Shown: one piece after another, positions 57,041 through 64,000 of the stretch | Numbering within the stretch: the first letter of the stretch is position 1 | Layout: each line of letters starts with the position of its first letter | DNA from: Streptomyces pyxinicus | GTDB taxonomy: Bacteria; Actinomycetota; Actinomycetes; Streptomycetales; Streptomycetaceae | Reading direction: 5' to 3' | Length of the DNA stretch: 64,000 nucleotides | Assembly (NCBI RefSeq): GCF_024753135.1 | Contig: NZ_JANUGP010000021.1 | Span: forward strand, 79,553-143,552 | Notes under the pieces: generated by a model | Told to the model about the DNA's origin: nothing | The model's database searches: none | What the model saw: the letters and a program-made list of their open reading frames with translations, nothing else | Position numbers and translations under genes: made by a program

Positions 57041-57916
57041 TCAGTCCTGGTACACGTGGTTCACCCCTGCCCCGCCGGACAGGCGATCGGTTCCCGGCCC
57101 GCCGTGGAGGATGTCGTCGCCGGTGTTGCCGTAGATCGTGTCGGCGCCGGGGCCGCCATAGAGGCGGTCGTCGCCCCGGCCACCTGTGAGGGTGTCGTCG
57201 CCTTCGTTGCCGTGGATGACGTCGTCCCCGTCGTCGCCGTAGAGGGCGTTTCCGTAGTCGGTGTACTCCTCGTCGAACTCGCTGAGACCGCCGGTGAGGG
57301 TGTCGTTCCCCGGGCCGCCGTGGCAGGTGTGGCCGCAGTCGGTGAGGGTGTCGTCGCCGGCGCCGCCGAACGCGCCTTCGCTGTAGGCGCCGCCGCCACC
57401 GGACAGGTGGTCGTTCCCGGCGTCGCCGTAGAGGACGTCGTCGCCGTGGCCGGTGAGGGTGTCGGCGCCCGAGCCGCCGTGGATGCGGGAGTAGCCGCTG
57501 TTGTCGGGGTCGACGGTCGCGGTGTCGTCGCGGTCGCCGAGGTCGACGATCAAGGTGTCCAGGTCGGATGCCGAGGTGTTGGGTTCGGTGACCGTGCAGA
57601 CGACCTTGGTGTCGTCCTTCACGTCGGGGCGGATGCAGCCGGCGCCAGGGGTGATCGTCACGGTGTCATCGAACGTGTAGATGTAGTCCGTGAGTTGGGA
57701 GTCCGGATCGGTCGGGCCCAGCGCCCAGTCGATCTTCAGGTGGTTGGTCTGTCCGGATGCCGCCGTGTAGAAGAGCTTCTGGCCCGTGGAGACCGCCTCG
57801 GCGCCTTGCGCGGTCGTGGCGCCGGCCGGGGCGATCGAGATCATCCCGGACACGGCGATGGTCGTCGCGGCGAGCGCGAGTGCTTGCGGTAAGGCGGCGG
57901 TGGGACGGCTGAACAT
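57041..57916 (-). CDS. Secreted RTX-type calcium-binding repeat protein
   Basis: The 291-residue product has a signal peptide (LALAATTIAVSGMISIAPAGA) and a beta-rich stretch (about 45-145; DYIYTFDDTVTITPGAGC). The rest is RTX nonapeptide repeats of the GGxGxDxLx type: HGGSGADTLTGHGDDVLYGD, FGGAGDDTLTD, GGPGNDTLTGG, NEGDDTLTGGRGDDRLYGG and TGDDILHGGPGTDRLSGGAG. Such repeats bind Ca2+ and form a parallel beta-roll after secretion. It lacks a catalytic domain and uses a Sec signal rather than type I export, as other actinobacterial RTX proteins do. The ATG at 57916 has AAGGAG upstream. It is divergent from the G1 peptidase. Confidence 0.9.
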   Translation of the reverse strand: MFSRPTAALPQALALAATTIAVSGMISIAPAGATTAQGAEAVSTGQKLFYTAASGQTNHLKIDWALGPTDPDSQLTDYIYTFDDTVTITPGAGCIRPDVKDDTKVVCTVTEPNTSASDLDTLIVDLGDRDDTATVDPDNSGYSRIHGGSGADTLTGHGDDVLYGDAGNDHLSGGGGAYSEGAFGGAGDDTLTDCGHTCHGGPGNDTLTGGLSEFDEEYTDYGNALYGDDGDDVIHGNEGDDTLTGGRGDDRLYGGPGADTIYGNTGDDILHGGPGTDRLSGGAGVNHVYQD

Positions 57917-58214
57917 GGTTCTCCTTCGGCGAGACCCCGGATCGCTTGCGCTTCTGATGCGCGCGTCCGGGTACTCCGTTCGACCGGGCGAAGGGTGGGG
58001 CGGTTGTGACCCGGTCCGGGCACATCCGGTTTGTTCCAGCGGAGTTCATCTCGGCTTGGCACCGACTTGGCGCGAACCGTCCTCGGCGTTGGATTTCCGG
58101 GGACCGCCCCTGTTCCGGTCGCGTGGCGACGGCGCTACATTGGCGGGACTCTGGCGCGGCGCCGTCGGTCCCAGGCGGTGTCCGCGTCCATGGACGAGCC
58201 GGCGGGAGCCTTCG

Positions 58215-59075
58215 ATGGCGTTATCAGCCGTTCCCTCACGAAGCCGGACGCTCACCGCTGCGGCGGCCTGCGCCCTGGCCCTCGTCGCCGCCGGGCAAGT
58301 GCCCCAGGCGCAGGCGAGTTCCTCAGGTCCGGCCTCGGCGCAGGTCACCGAGAAGTCCTACAACTGGGGCGGGTACATCCTCAGGCAGGCGGGGCTGACG
58401 AAGATCACGGCACATTTCATCGTGCCGACCGCCGACTGCTCCGCCCAGGGCGACGGCAATTACACCAACGCGGCCTTCTGGATCGGCTTGGACGGGGGGC
58501 TTCCGACCGGTCAGAACACCACCATCGAGCAGGCCGGGGTGGACGTCAACTGCCTGGAGGAGCTGCCCCAGTACCACGCCTGGTGGGAGGTCGAGGGCCC
58601 CTCCGAGAACGCGGGTTCCCACCAGATCACCGAGACCGTGCGACCCGGCGACTTCATCAAGATCGCCGTGGAGCACGAGACCGGCGCGCAGTTCCGCTTC
58701 AACGTGGTCGACTACGGTCAGGTGAACTCCACGGACGGGCCGCCCCTCTGGAGCGACGAGACGACCGCCTCCGTCCCGGGCGGCGTGACACCCCAGTTGA
58801 ACTCGGCGGAAGCCGTGGCGGAACGCCCCGTCGACGGCCGGTGGCTCTATCCGCTGACCAGGTTCGGCGACTTCGACTTCCTGAGGGTGAAGGTCAACGG
58901 GGCGGCCCTGCGGACGTATCCCGAGGCCAACCTCGTCAAGAAGCAGCTCGTCCAGAACACGGGCCTGGACCCCTCCGGCGCGAACCTGCTCGCCGACACC
59001 GGCCCCTTGGCCGAGGGAGCCGGCGACGCCTTCCACATCATCTGGCGTCACTACGGCACCACGCGTACTCCGTGA
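58215..59075 (+). CDS. Secreted G1-family glutamic endopeptidase (A4/eqolisin-like)
   Basis: The 286-residue product has a signal peptide (LTAAAACALALVAAGQVPQAQA) and a mature domain of the G1 (eqolisin) family. It has KSYNWGGYILRQAGLTKITA, FIVPTADC, AAFWIGLDGGL, QYHAWWEVEGPSENAG (probable catalytic Gln/Glu region), IAVEHETGAQFRFNVVDYGQ and AEAVAERPVDG (second Glu). G1 peptidases are acid endopeptidases using a Gln-Glu dyad, first known from fungi. The ATG at 58215 has GGGAG upstream. It is divergent from the RTX gene and converges on the DUF4097 gene. Confidence 0.85.
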   Translation: MALSAVPSRSRTLTAAAACALALVAAGQVPQAQASSSGPASAQVTEKSYNWGGYILRQAGLTKITAHFIVPTADCSAQGDGNYTNAAFWIGLDGGLPTGQNTTIEQAGVDVNCLEELPQYHAWWEVEGPSENAGSHQITETVRPGDFIKIAVEHETGAQFRFNVVDYGQVNSTDGPPLWSDETTASVPGGVTPQLNSAEAVAERPVDGRWLYPLTRFGDFDFLRVKVNGAALRTYPEANLVKKQLVQNTGLDPSGANLLADTGPLAEGAGDAFHIIWRHYGTTRTP

Positions 59076-59088
59076 TGCCTGCCGGACG

Positions 59089-59898
59089 CTAGCCCCGGTG
59101 GACTTCGGTGTCGCCGTTGACGGTGCGCAGGGTCAGCCGGTGCCGGTGGTCCGCGGAGTCGGCGGCCGGTAGGTCTACGGTGGAGCGGCCGTTGGTGGTG
59201 CTCGTGTCGGTCGTGTACGGCGGGGCGTCCGCCGGTAGGGTCACGCGCACGGAGCCGTTCCGGGTCACGCCGTCGAGCGTGCCGGGCGAGGTCGTGCACA
59301 GCAGGTCGACGTCGCCGTTGACCGTCTCGGCGGCCACGCCGCGTGCGTCCAGGCCGGTCGCGCGCACGGAGCCGTTGCGGGTCACGAGGTGCTGGACGGC
59401 GCCCTTCGTGCCCGAGTCCCGCACGGTGACGTCGCCGTTGACGGTGCTCAGGCTCAGGCCGCCCCGCACGCCGCTCACGTCGACCCCGGCGTTGCGGGCC
59501 CGCACGGTGAGCGTGACACCGGCAGGCACGTGGACGAGCGGCATGCCGCCGCAGTTGGCCCTGGCCCGGTCGTCGCCCTGGTCGCAGGGCAGGTCGAGGG
59601 TGTGTGTGCTGCCGCTCCCGTCCCAGTGGGCGAGGGTCGTGCCGTCCACCGTCACACGGTCGGCGTCCGTCCCGACGACCCGGACGCCGCCCTCGGTGGT
59701 GATGACGAGCCGACTGCCGTCCGCGAGAGCGGCCTTCCTGAACGCCCCTCCGGTCCCGGGCGGGGGCCGGTCGCCGCCGCTGTGATCGCAGGCCGTCAGT
59801 GCGAGAAGTGCGAGCAGGGTGCACCCGGCCCAGGCTGCGCGGGCGCCGTGACGGGGCTTCCGCTCGCCGTTCGTGCGACTTGGTCCGCTGCTAGCCAC
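59089..59898 (-). CDS. DUF4097-type beta-helix lipoprotein
   Basis: About 269 residues: a lipoprotein signal (WAGCTLLALLALTAC, lipobox LTAC), then repeated beta strands typical of DUF4097/putative-adhesin proteins. These include LVITTEGGVRVVGTDADRVT, SLSTVNGDVTVRDSG, HLVTRNGSVRATG, AAETVNGDVDLLC and TLRTVNGDTEV. They would form a right-handed beta structure on the outer face of the membrane; no enzymatic role is known. The start is uncertain: GTG at 59898 is chosen, while the longer TTG at 59922 is unlikely. Lies between the G1 peptidase and the SMI1 immunity gene. Confidence 0.78.
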   Translation of the reverse strand: MASSGPSRTNGERKPRHGARAAWAGCTLLALLALTACDHSGGDRPPPGTGGAFRKAALADGSRLVITTEGGVRVVGTDADRVTVDGTTLAHWDGSGSTHTLDLPCDQGDDRARANCGGMPLVHVPAGVTLTVRARNAGVDVSGVRGGLSLSTVNGDVTVRDSGTKGAVQHLVTRNGSVRATGLDARGVAAETVNGDVDLLCTTSPGTLDGVTRNGSVRVTLPADAPPYTTDTSTTNGRSTVDLPAADSADHRHRLTLRTVNGDTEVHRG

Positions 59899-59943
59899 CG
59901 GATCTCGCTGTTTCGAAAGCAATGGAACACGTGAGGAGCCGCA

Positions 59944-60375
59944 TCATCGGTACCAGTCTTCGCCATCACTGCTTAGCGCGCTGCGCAGGTAAGACTCCAG
60001 TGACGAGGTCACCCACGTGCGGCTGTCCGTTTCATGATCCCACACGAAGATGTCGTTGCGGGCCGGGGCGCGCACGAAGGCAAATTGGTCGCCTCCGCCG
60101 TTGTCTCCGAAAAACATGAGTGGTTCGAACGGCATATAAAGATCGCGGAACTGCTCGTTGCGGCGAAACGAGTGGTTCTCAGTCAAGATTCTTTCAGCGG
60201 TCCAGATTACCTCGGTGCCGTACTCGGCCTCGATTCCGTCCGTTTCTGCGAGCAGTTCCCGCAAAGGCACGGGAAGGGTCTCGCCGAGCTGCTCCTCGAT
60301 AGCGTCGAGGGCGACAGGGTCTGCGGGGCCCTGCAGTTCCACATCGGGGTACTCAGAGGCAAGCTCTCTCCACAT
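59944..60375 (-). CDS. SMI1/KNR4-family immunity protein (cognate to the Rhs toxin)
   Basis: The 143-residue product matches the SMI1_KNR4/SUKH family: ELQGPADPVALDAIEEQLGE, LPVPLRELLAETDGIEAEYG, MFFGDNGGGDQFAFV and DIFVWDHETDSRTWV. SUKH proteins are the most common immunity proteins of polymorphic toxin systems and neutralise nuclease toxin tips by binding them. It starts 24 bp after the stop of the Rhs gene, has GGAGAAGGG upstream, and shares the lowered GC of the toxin tip, all pointing to a toxin-immunity pair. Confidence 0.9.
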   Translation of the reverse strand: MWRELASEYPDVELQGPADPVALDAIEEQLGETLPVPLRELLAETDGIEAEYGTEVIWTAERILTENHSFRRNEQFRDLYMPFEPLMFFGDNGGGDQFAFVRAPARNDIFVWDHETDSRTWVTSSLESYLRSALSSDGEDWYR

Positions 60376-60399
60376 CTGCCCTTCTCCATTCTCTGGGGG

Positions 60400-63300
60400 T
60401 TATCTAATGCGGGGACTGAACCAGTGGCCCAGCATATCATCCACCTTGCTCGCTTGGTCGAGGATTTCCTGCCGTGTTGCAGTGGGGTGGGTTCGATAGA
60501 AATCATTCCACGAGACACGTATCTCGCTAAGATGGATTTTGCTGTTAATGTCACCCTTAGGGATTCCGCGGAGATTTTCGATAGAGTGCATCTCGTCCGC
60601 CGTGAACAAGCCAGGGTAACGTTTGAGAACTTGTTGTTCTATGGCATGGTGAACGACAACCTTTCCTTTGAGTTCCGGGTGTTCATCGAAGAAATTCTTC
60701 TTGTAGTTGTGGCTGGTCGCGTTGCCGACGGAGGCTTCTTCACGGGTGGGTACCTCCTTACCGAGTGGGGTGGTGTGGTTGTCTTTGGCGATTTGCGCTG
60801 CGGCCTTGCAAGGCGTGAGACCCAGCGGGTCGACCCACAGGTGTGGGTTGTGAACGTAGGCCGCTGGGTTGGGTGCTGGAGCGAGCCCCAGCGGGTCGAG
60901 CGTGAGATAGCGTGCTGTTTCAGGATCATAGTAACGCCAGTGGTTGAAGTGAAGTCCGGACTCGGGGTCGAAGTATTGCCCCGGGAACCGCAAGGGCGTG
61001 TACGCGGAACTGTTACTTGCCCATGCCGTGGATCCCCACAGGGTTCGTTGTGTCCTCCAGGCGGTACCACCATTTTCGTCAACGAGTACGCTTGGGGCGC
61101 CGACTAGATCTGTGATTATGGCGAAAAATCGTGCGTCAATTTCATTCTGAGGCGCGTTAGCGCTGGTTATTCGCTCGGTTTGGGTTATTGGGCGTAGGCC
61201 GTGGTGGTCCCAAGTCAGAGTGACGGCGTGAGATGAGCGCGTCGCGACGGTAGTCTGCTCACACAGTGTCGTGCCATCCCAGGTGAAATCGGTACGTTCG
61301 ATAACGGTTTCACTGTCTTTGGCCAGCCGTATCTTGCTGGTGCGACGACCAAGCGGGTCATAGGTGTAGAGCCAGCGGGTGCCGTCAGGCGTGGTTACCG
61401 AGGTGAGGCGGTCCTCCGCGTCCCACTGATAACGCCAGGTATCAGATTTCCGGGACAGGCGGGTCTTCTGCCGCAGGGTGACGCGGCCCAGGGTGTCGTG
61501 TTCATAGCGGATCGCACCGGCACTGGTAATTCTGGTTCCCATGTACGAGCGGGTGCCAGTGGCCTCGTGCCCGGGGTGTCTGGTGGGCCATGACGCGGAG
61601 ACTTGATTGCCTGCTGGATCGTAGGCGTAGGTCTCGCTCCAATTCGACGCGTGCACAGCGGTGACGCGGCCGGCTATGTCCAGGGCGACACGTTGTGGGC
61701 CGATCATGTGATCGTCGATTTGAGTGACGCTGCCGTCGGCGCGGTAGGCGTAGCTGATCTGCCGGATCGGATCGCTGCTACCAGTCTTCGATACGGTCTG
61801 GGCGGTGAGGCGCCCCATGGGGTCGAACTGGTTGGACCAGGTGAGGTGGTTTCCGATGCGGCGGGAGACTTCCCGGCCCACCGCGTCGTACTCGAATTCG
61901 ACGGCGCGGCCTGCGGCATCCATCCGTGTCGGGCGGCCGGCGATGTCGTAATGCCAGGTGGTGACCGCGCCGGTCGGGGTGGTTCGGGTGCTGAGCCGCC
62001 CCCACCGATCGTAGCTATAGGCGAGAGTGCGGCCGTTGATGGTTTCGGAGCGAAGGCATCCGAACCGGTCTCGCAGCAGCGTCAGCGTGCAATCCGGGCT
62101 GGTCGCCTGAGTCAGTTGGTCGGTGAGGTCGTAGGTGTACTCGGTTGTCTGGCCTGCGGCTTCCTTGCGAGTCACCTGCCCGAGGAAGTTCCGCTCGTAG
62201 CTGATTACCTGGCCTGTGGGGTCAGTACGTGCTGCCAGTCGGCCTGCTCTGTCGTGGGAATAGGAAATACGGCGGCCGTCGAAGTCGGTCTCGGCTGCCA
62301 GATTGCTGGCGGCGTCGTATTCGTATTGCCAGGTGAGACCAAGGGGGTTGACGACGCTCGCCAGCCGAAGCTCCGTGTCGTGGGTGAAATCGTAGCGGGC
62401 ACCGTCCGGTCCGGTCCGCGTCAGGAGCAGATCGAAATGAGTGTATTCGTAGCGGCTCTCCCCGCCCAGAGCATCGGTATGGCTTACACAATTGCCCTCG
62501 CCATCGTATGCCCAGGATTCAACTGTGCCGTCCGGTGCGGTGTATTGCGCCAGGCGACCCTCGACCGTCCAGGCGAAGTGCGCCACGGCTCCGACTGGGT
62601 CGGCGACTGCCGTAATCCGCCCGAATGGGTCGCGCTCGTACCGCGTTGTCGCCCCGAGGGCATCGGTCACGGTCACGGGCAGCCCGGCACGGTCGGATTC
62701 GATGGTACTGGTGTTACCCAGTGAGTCGGTCACCGAGGTGAGGCGTCCCGCCACATCATAAGTGCGGTAGGTGGTCTGGCCAGAAATGCTGCTCTGTGAG
62801 GTGCAGTTGCCGCGGTTGTCGTAGGTTTGTCGAACGATGGTGCCGTCCGGGTTGACCACTTTCACGGGCAGGCCGAGGTCGTTGTATTCGGCGCGCGCTG
62901 TGCGCCCGTCGGGCCGGGTCACAGTGGCAAGATGTCCGGCTGCGTCGTAGTCGAAAGTGATGGTGTGGTCGAGTGGATCGGTGTGCCGCAGTAGTCGGTT
63001 GTGCCGATCGCGAACGTATTTTGTGGTGTTGCCCAGCGGGTCGACGCGAGCTATCACCTGGTCCCGTTTGTTAATCACATACCGCGTGTCATGACCGAAG
63101 GAGTCGGTGACGGTGGTGGTGCGCACTTCCTCCGAGTCCTTGGTGTAGGTGAAGGCCGAGCGCTGGTGGCCGTCCTCGCCGGACTGATAGGTACAGCGGT
63201 CGTGATCGTCGTAGGTGTAGGTGAAAGCACGGCCGTTGGTGTCTGTCCAGGTGACGATGCGTCCGTGGCTGTCGTAGTCGAAGCGTGTGGGTACCCCGCC

Positions 63301-64000
63301 GGATTTGACGACCTCTATCAGGTGCCCGTGGTCGGAGTATCCGTAGCGGACCAGTTCCTGATTGCCACCGAGTGGCCCGGCCCCCGTGAGCGCGAGCCGG
63401 CGGATGCGCCCGTTTTCGCTGTCGATCGTCAGACGGTAGCCGCCGCTGTGCTCCAGAGAGCGAGGCGCTTGATGCTCGTCATACGTGATCCGGATCCAGT
63501 TACTGTTGCGGTCGTCGAGCCGGTCGAGCAGCGCCAGCTCGTCGTCCACCTGTGTGAAGTGCCATCGGCGTCCGTGATCGGGGTCACTGAGCAGGTAGCC
63601 GTCGGGGGTGCGATCCAAAGGCCACAGCGCGCTTCCATGCCTGGGCAGTGTCGGTACGCCGGGAGCGGGGTGGGGATAGGTCAGCAGCAGACCGTCCTCG
63701 CCCAGGAGAACGACTCCCTCGGCGTCGATCTCCAAACGCTGGTCGACGGTGGAGGACCAGGTGGGACCGAACCACCGTCCCGCGCGGTAGGAGGAACAGA
63801 ACTCGCGCTTGAAAAGGAGGGGTAGCCCGGCCGGCAGATTGGCATCCGTCTGGGAAAGTAGAACGCTGCCCGTGGCGACATCGACGGGGTCCTTCTCGCA
63901 TGTCAGCTCGCCAGGCTGGCGTGACGTGGCGTGGGGATGCTGTTCCGTTGCCTGACGTGCCTCCCTGCGCAGGACGTTGCCGGCGCCTCCTTCGGCGCCT
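60400..64000 (-). CDS. Rhs/YD-repeat polymorphic toxin, 5' end beyond the window
   Basis: The frame stays open from 64000 down to the stop at 60400, about 1200 residues. Nearest the right edge it reads DPVDVATGSVLLSQTD and RAGRWFGPTWSSTVDQRL, the DUF6531-type start of Rhs shells. Many YD repeats follow (for example RYGYSDHGHLIEVV, YTYDDHDRCTYQSGEDGH), then the core end (GLHFNHWRYYDPETARYLTL) and pre-toxin motif HLWVDPLGLTP. The last 137 residues or so form the toxin tip, with KVVVHHAIEQQVLKRYPG, ENLRGIPKGDINSKIHLSEI and SWNDFYRTHP. The HH...N...H pattern suggests an HNH/ENDO VII-like nuclease, but this is tentative. A shorter frame from TTG at 63735 is not the true start. Confidence 0.9.
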   Translation of the reverse strand, partial: GAEGGAGNVLRREARQATEQHPHATSRQPGELTCEKDPVDVATGSVLLSQTDANLPAGLPLLFKREFCSSYRAGRWFGPTWSSTVDQRLEIDAEGVVLLGEDGLLLTYPHPAPGVPTLPRHGSALWPLDRTPDGYLLSDPDHGRRWHFTQVDDELALLDRLDDRNSNWIRITYDEHQAPRSLEHSGGYRLTIDSENGRIRRLALTGAGPLGGNQELVRYGYSDHGHLIEVVKSGGVPTRFDYDSHGRIVTWTDTNGRAFTYTYDDHDRCTYQSGEDGHQRSAFTYTKDSEEVRTTTVTDSFGHDTRYVINKRDQVIARVDPLGNTTKYVRDRHNRLLRHTDPLDHTITFDYDAAGHLATVTRPDGRTARAEYNDLGLPVKVVNPDGTIVRQTYDNRGNCTSQSSISGQTTYRTYDVAGRLTSVTDSLGNTSTIESDRAGLPVTVTDALGATTRYERDPFGRITAVADPVGAVAHFAWTVEGRLAQYTAPDGTVESWAYDGEGNCVSHTDALGGESRYEYTHFDLLLTRTGPDGARYDFTHDTELRLASVVNPLGLTWQYEYDAASNLAAETDFDGRRISYSHDRAGRLAARTDPTGQVISYERNFLGQVTRKEAAGQTTEYTYDLTDQLTQATSPDCTLTLLRDRFGCLRSETINGRTLAYSYDRWGRLSTRTTPTGAVTTWHYDIAGRPTRMDAAGRAVEFEYDAVGREVSRRIGNHLTWSNQFDPMGRLTAQTVSKTGSSDPIRQISYAYRADGSVTQIDDHMIGPQRVALDIAGRVTAVHASNWSETYAYDPAGNQVSASWPTRHPGHEATGTRSYMGTRITSAGAIRYEHDTLGRVTLRQKTRLSRKSDTWRYQWDAEDRLTSVTTPDGTRWLYTYDPLGRRTSKIRLAKDSETVIERTDFTWDGTTLCEQTTVATRSSHAVTLTWDHHGLRPITQTERITSANAPQNEIDARFFAIITDLVGAPSVLVDENGGTAWRTQRTLWGSTAWASNSSAYTPLRFPGQYFDPESGLHFNHWRYYDPETARYLTLDPLGLAPAPNPAAYVHNPHLWVDPLGLTPCKAAAQIAKDNHTTPLGKEVPTREEASVGNATSHNYKKNFFDEHPELKGKVVVHHAIEQQVLKRYPGLFTADEMHSIENLRGIPKGDINSKIHLSEIRVSWNDFYRTHPTATRQEILDQASKVDDMLGHWFSPRIR

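Noticed and set aside
58390..59075. A second copy or frameshift of the G1 peptidase in another frame
   Set aside because: The alternative frame is an Arg/Gly-rich shadow; the intact frame from 58215 explains the region.
1..64000. CRISPR arrays, tRNA or rRNA genes
   Set aside because: No regularly spaced repeats with spacers and no tRNA- or rRNA-like stretches were recognised on either strand.

Overview
The window reads as chromosomal DNA of a Streptomyces or close relative. GC is high with strong third-position GC bias, GTG starts are common, and the content is typical of the genus: a chaplin, an AfsR-type regulator, an Rsb-type stress module, a SpoIIE-type phosphatase, and many secreted hydrolases with ricin-type lectin modules. 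No rRNA, tRNA, CRISPR array or complete transposase gene was seen. The mix of dispensable secreted enzymes, paired small regulators and several decayed genes suggests an accessory chromosome arm rather than the core; that placement is an inference.

Layout. 1-16.6 kb: a GH54-type arabinofuranosidase with two near-identical lectin modules, small membrane proteins, a methyltransferase, msrA, and an amidohydrolase/amino-acid permease pair divergent from a TetR regulator. A short chaplin follows, then three regulator/target pairs (MarR/DUF1398, WYL/VOC, MerR/alpha-beta hydrolase), each with a candidate operator between the genes. An alkylsulfatase gene here has lost its middle. 16.7-23.3 kb: a PAS-GAF-PP2C-ATPase phosphatase, an orphan type III polyketide synthase, a GH76 mannanase and an M64 metallopeptidase. 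23.4-29.8 kb: six tightly overlapping genes encode RsbR, RsbS, RsbT, an ATPase-PP2C fusion, a hybrid histidine kinase and a response regulator-GAF-PP2C protein. This is a complete stressosome-type partner-switching module with no sigma factor beside it.

29.8-41.1 kb: a 179-bp palindromic MITE-like element abuts a DUF3618/holin/membrane-protein operon. After it come an L,D-transpeptidase, a truncated kinase remnant, a GlsB/YeaQ-type protein, a zinc-ribbon protein, a short-chain dehydrogenase whose start codon is out of frame, a sulfite-oxidase-like protein, an XRE regulator, a papain-like protease with a partner, and another dehydrogenase. 41.1-59.9 kb is dominated by exported proteins and regulators. 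It holds a CdtB-like nuclease fused to a lectin domain, a CHRD-DUF3455 lipoprotein, a zinc anti-sigma factor, an AfsR-like regulator, an ECF sigma factor, a second BTAD-ATPase regulator and a secreted-repeat/crystallin-like lipoprotein. An O-methyltransferase, a quinone-oxidoreductase-type enzyme, a V8-like protease, an RTX-type protein, a G1 glutamic peptidase and a DUF4097 lipoprotein follow.

59.9-64 kb: a SMI1/KNR4 immunity gene sits just downstream of a very large Rhs-repeat toxin gene that runs off the window's right edge. Its C-terminal toxin tip and the immunity gene are visibly AT-richer than everything around them.

Most worth a second look: the CdtB-lectin fusion, the Rhs tip with its immunity gene, the self-contained stressosome module, the MITE-like element, the alkylsulfatase deletion, and an 11-bp motif shared upstream of two exported-lipoprotein genes in the region of an ECF sigma factor and an anti-sigma factor.
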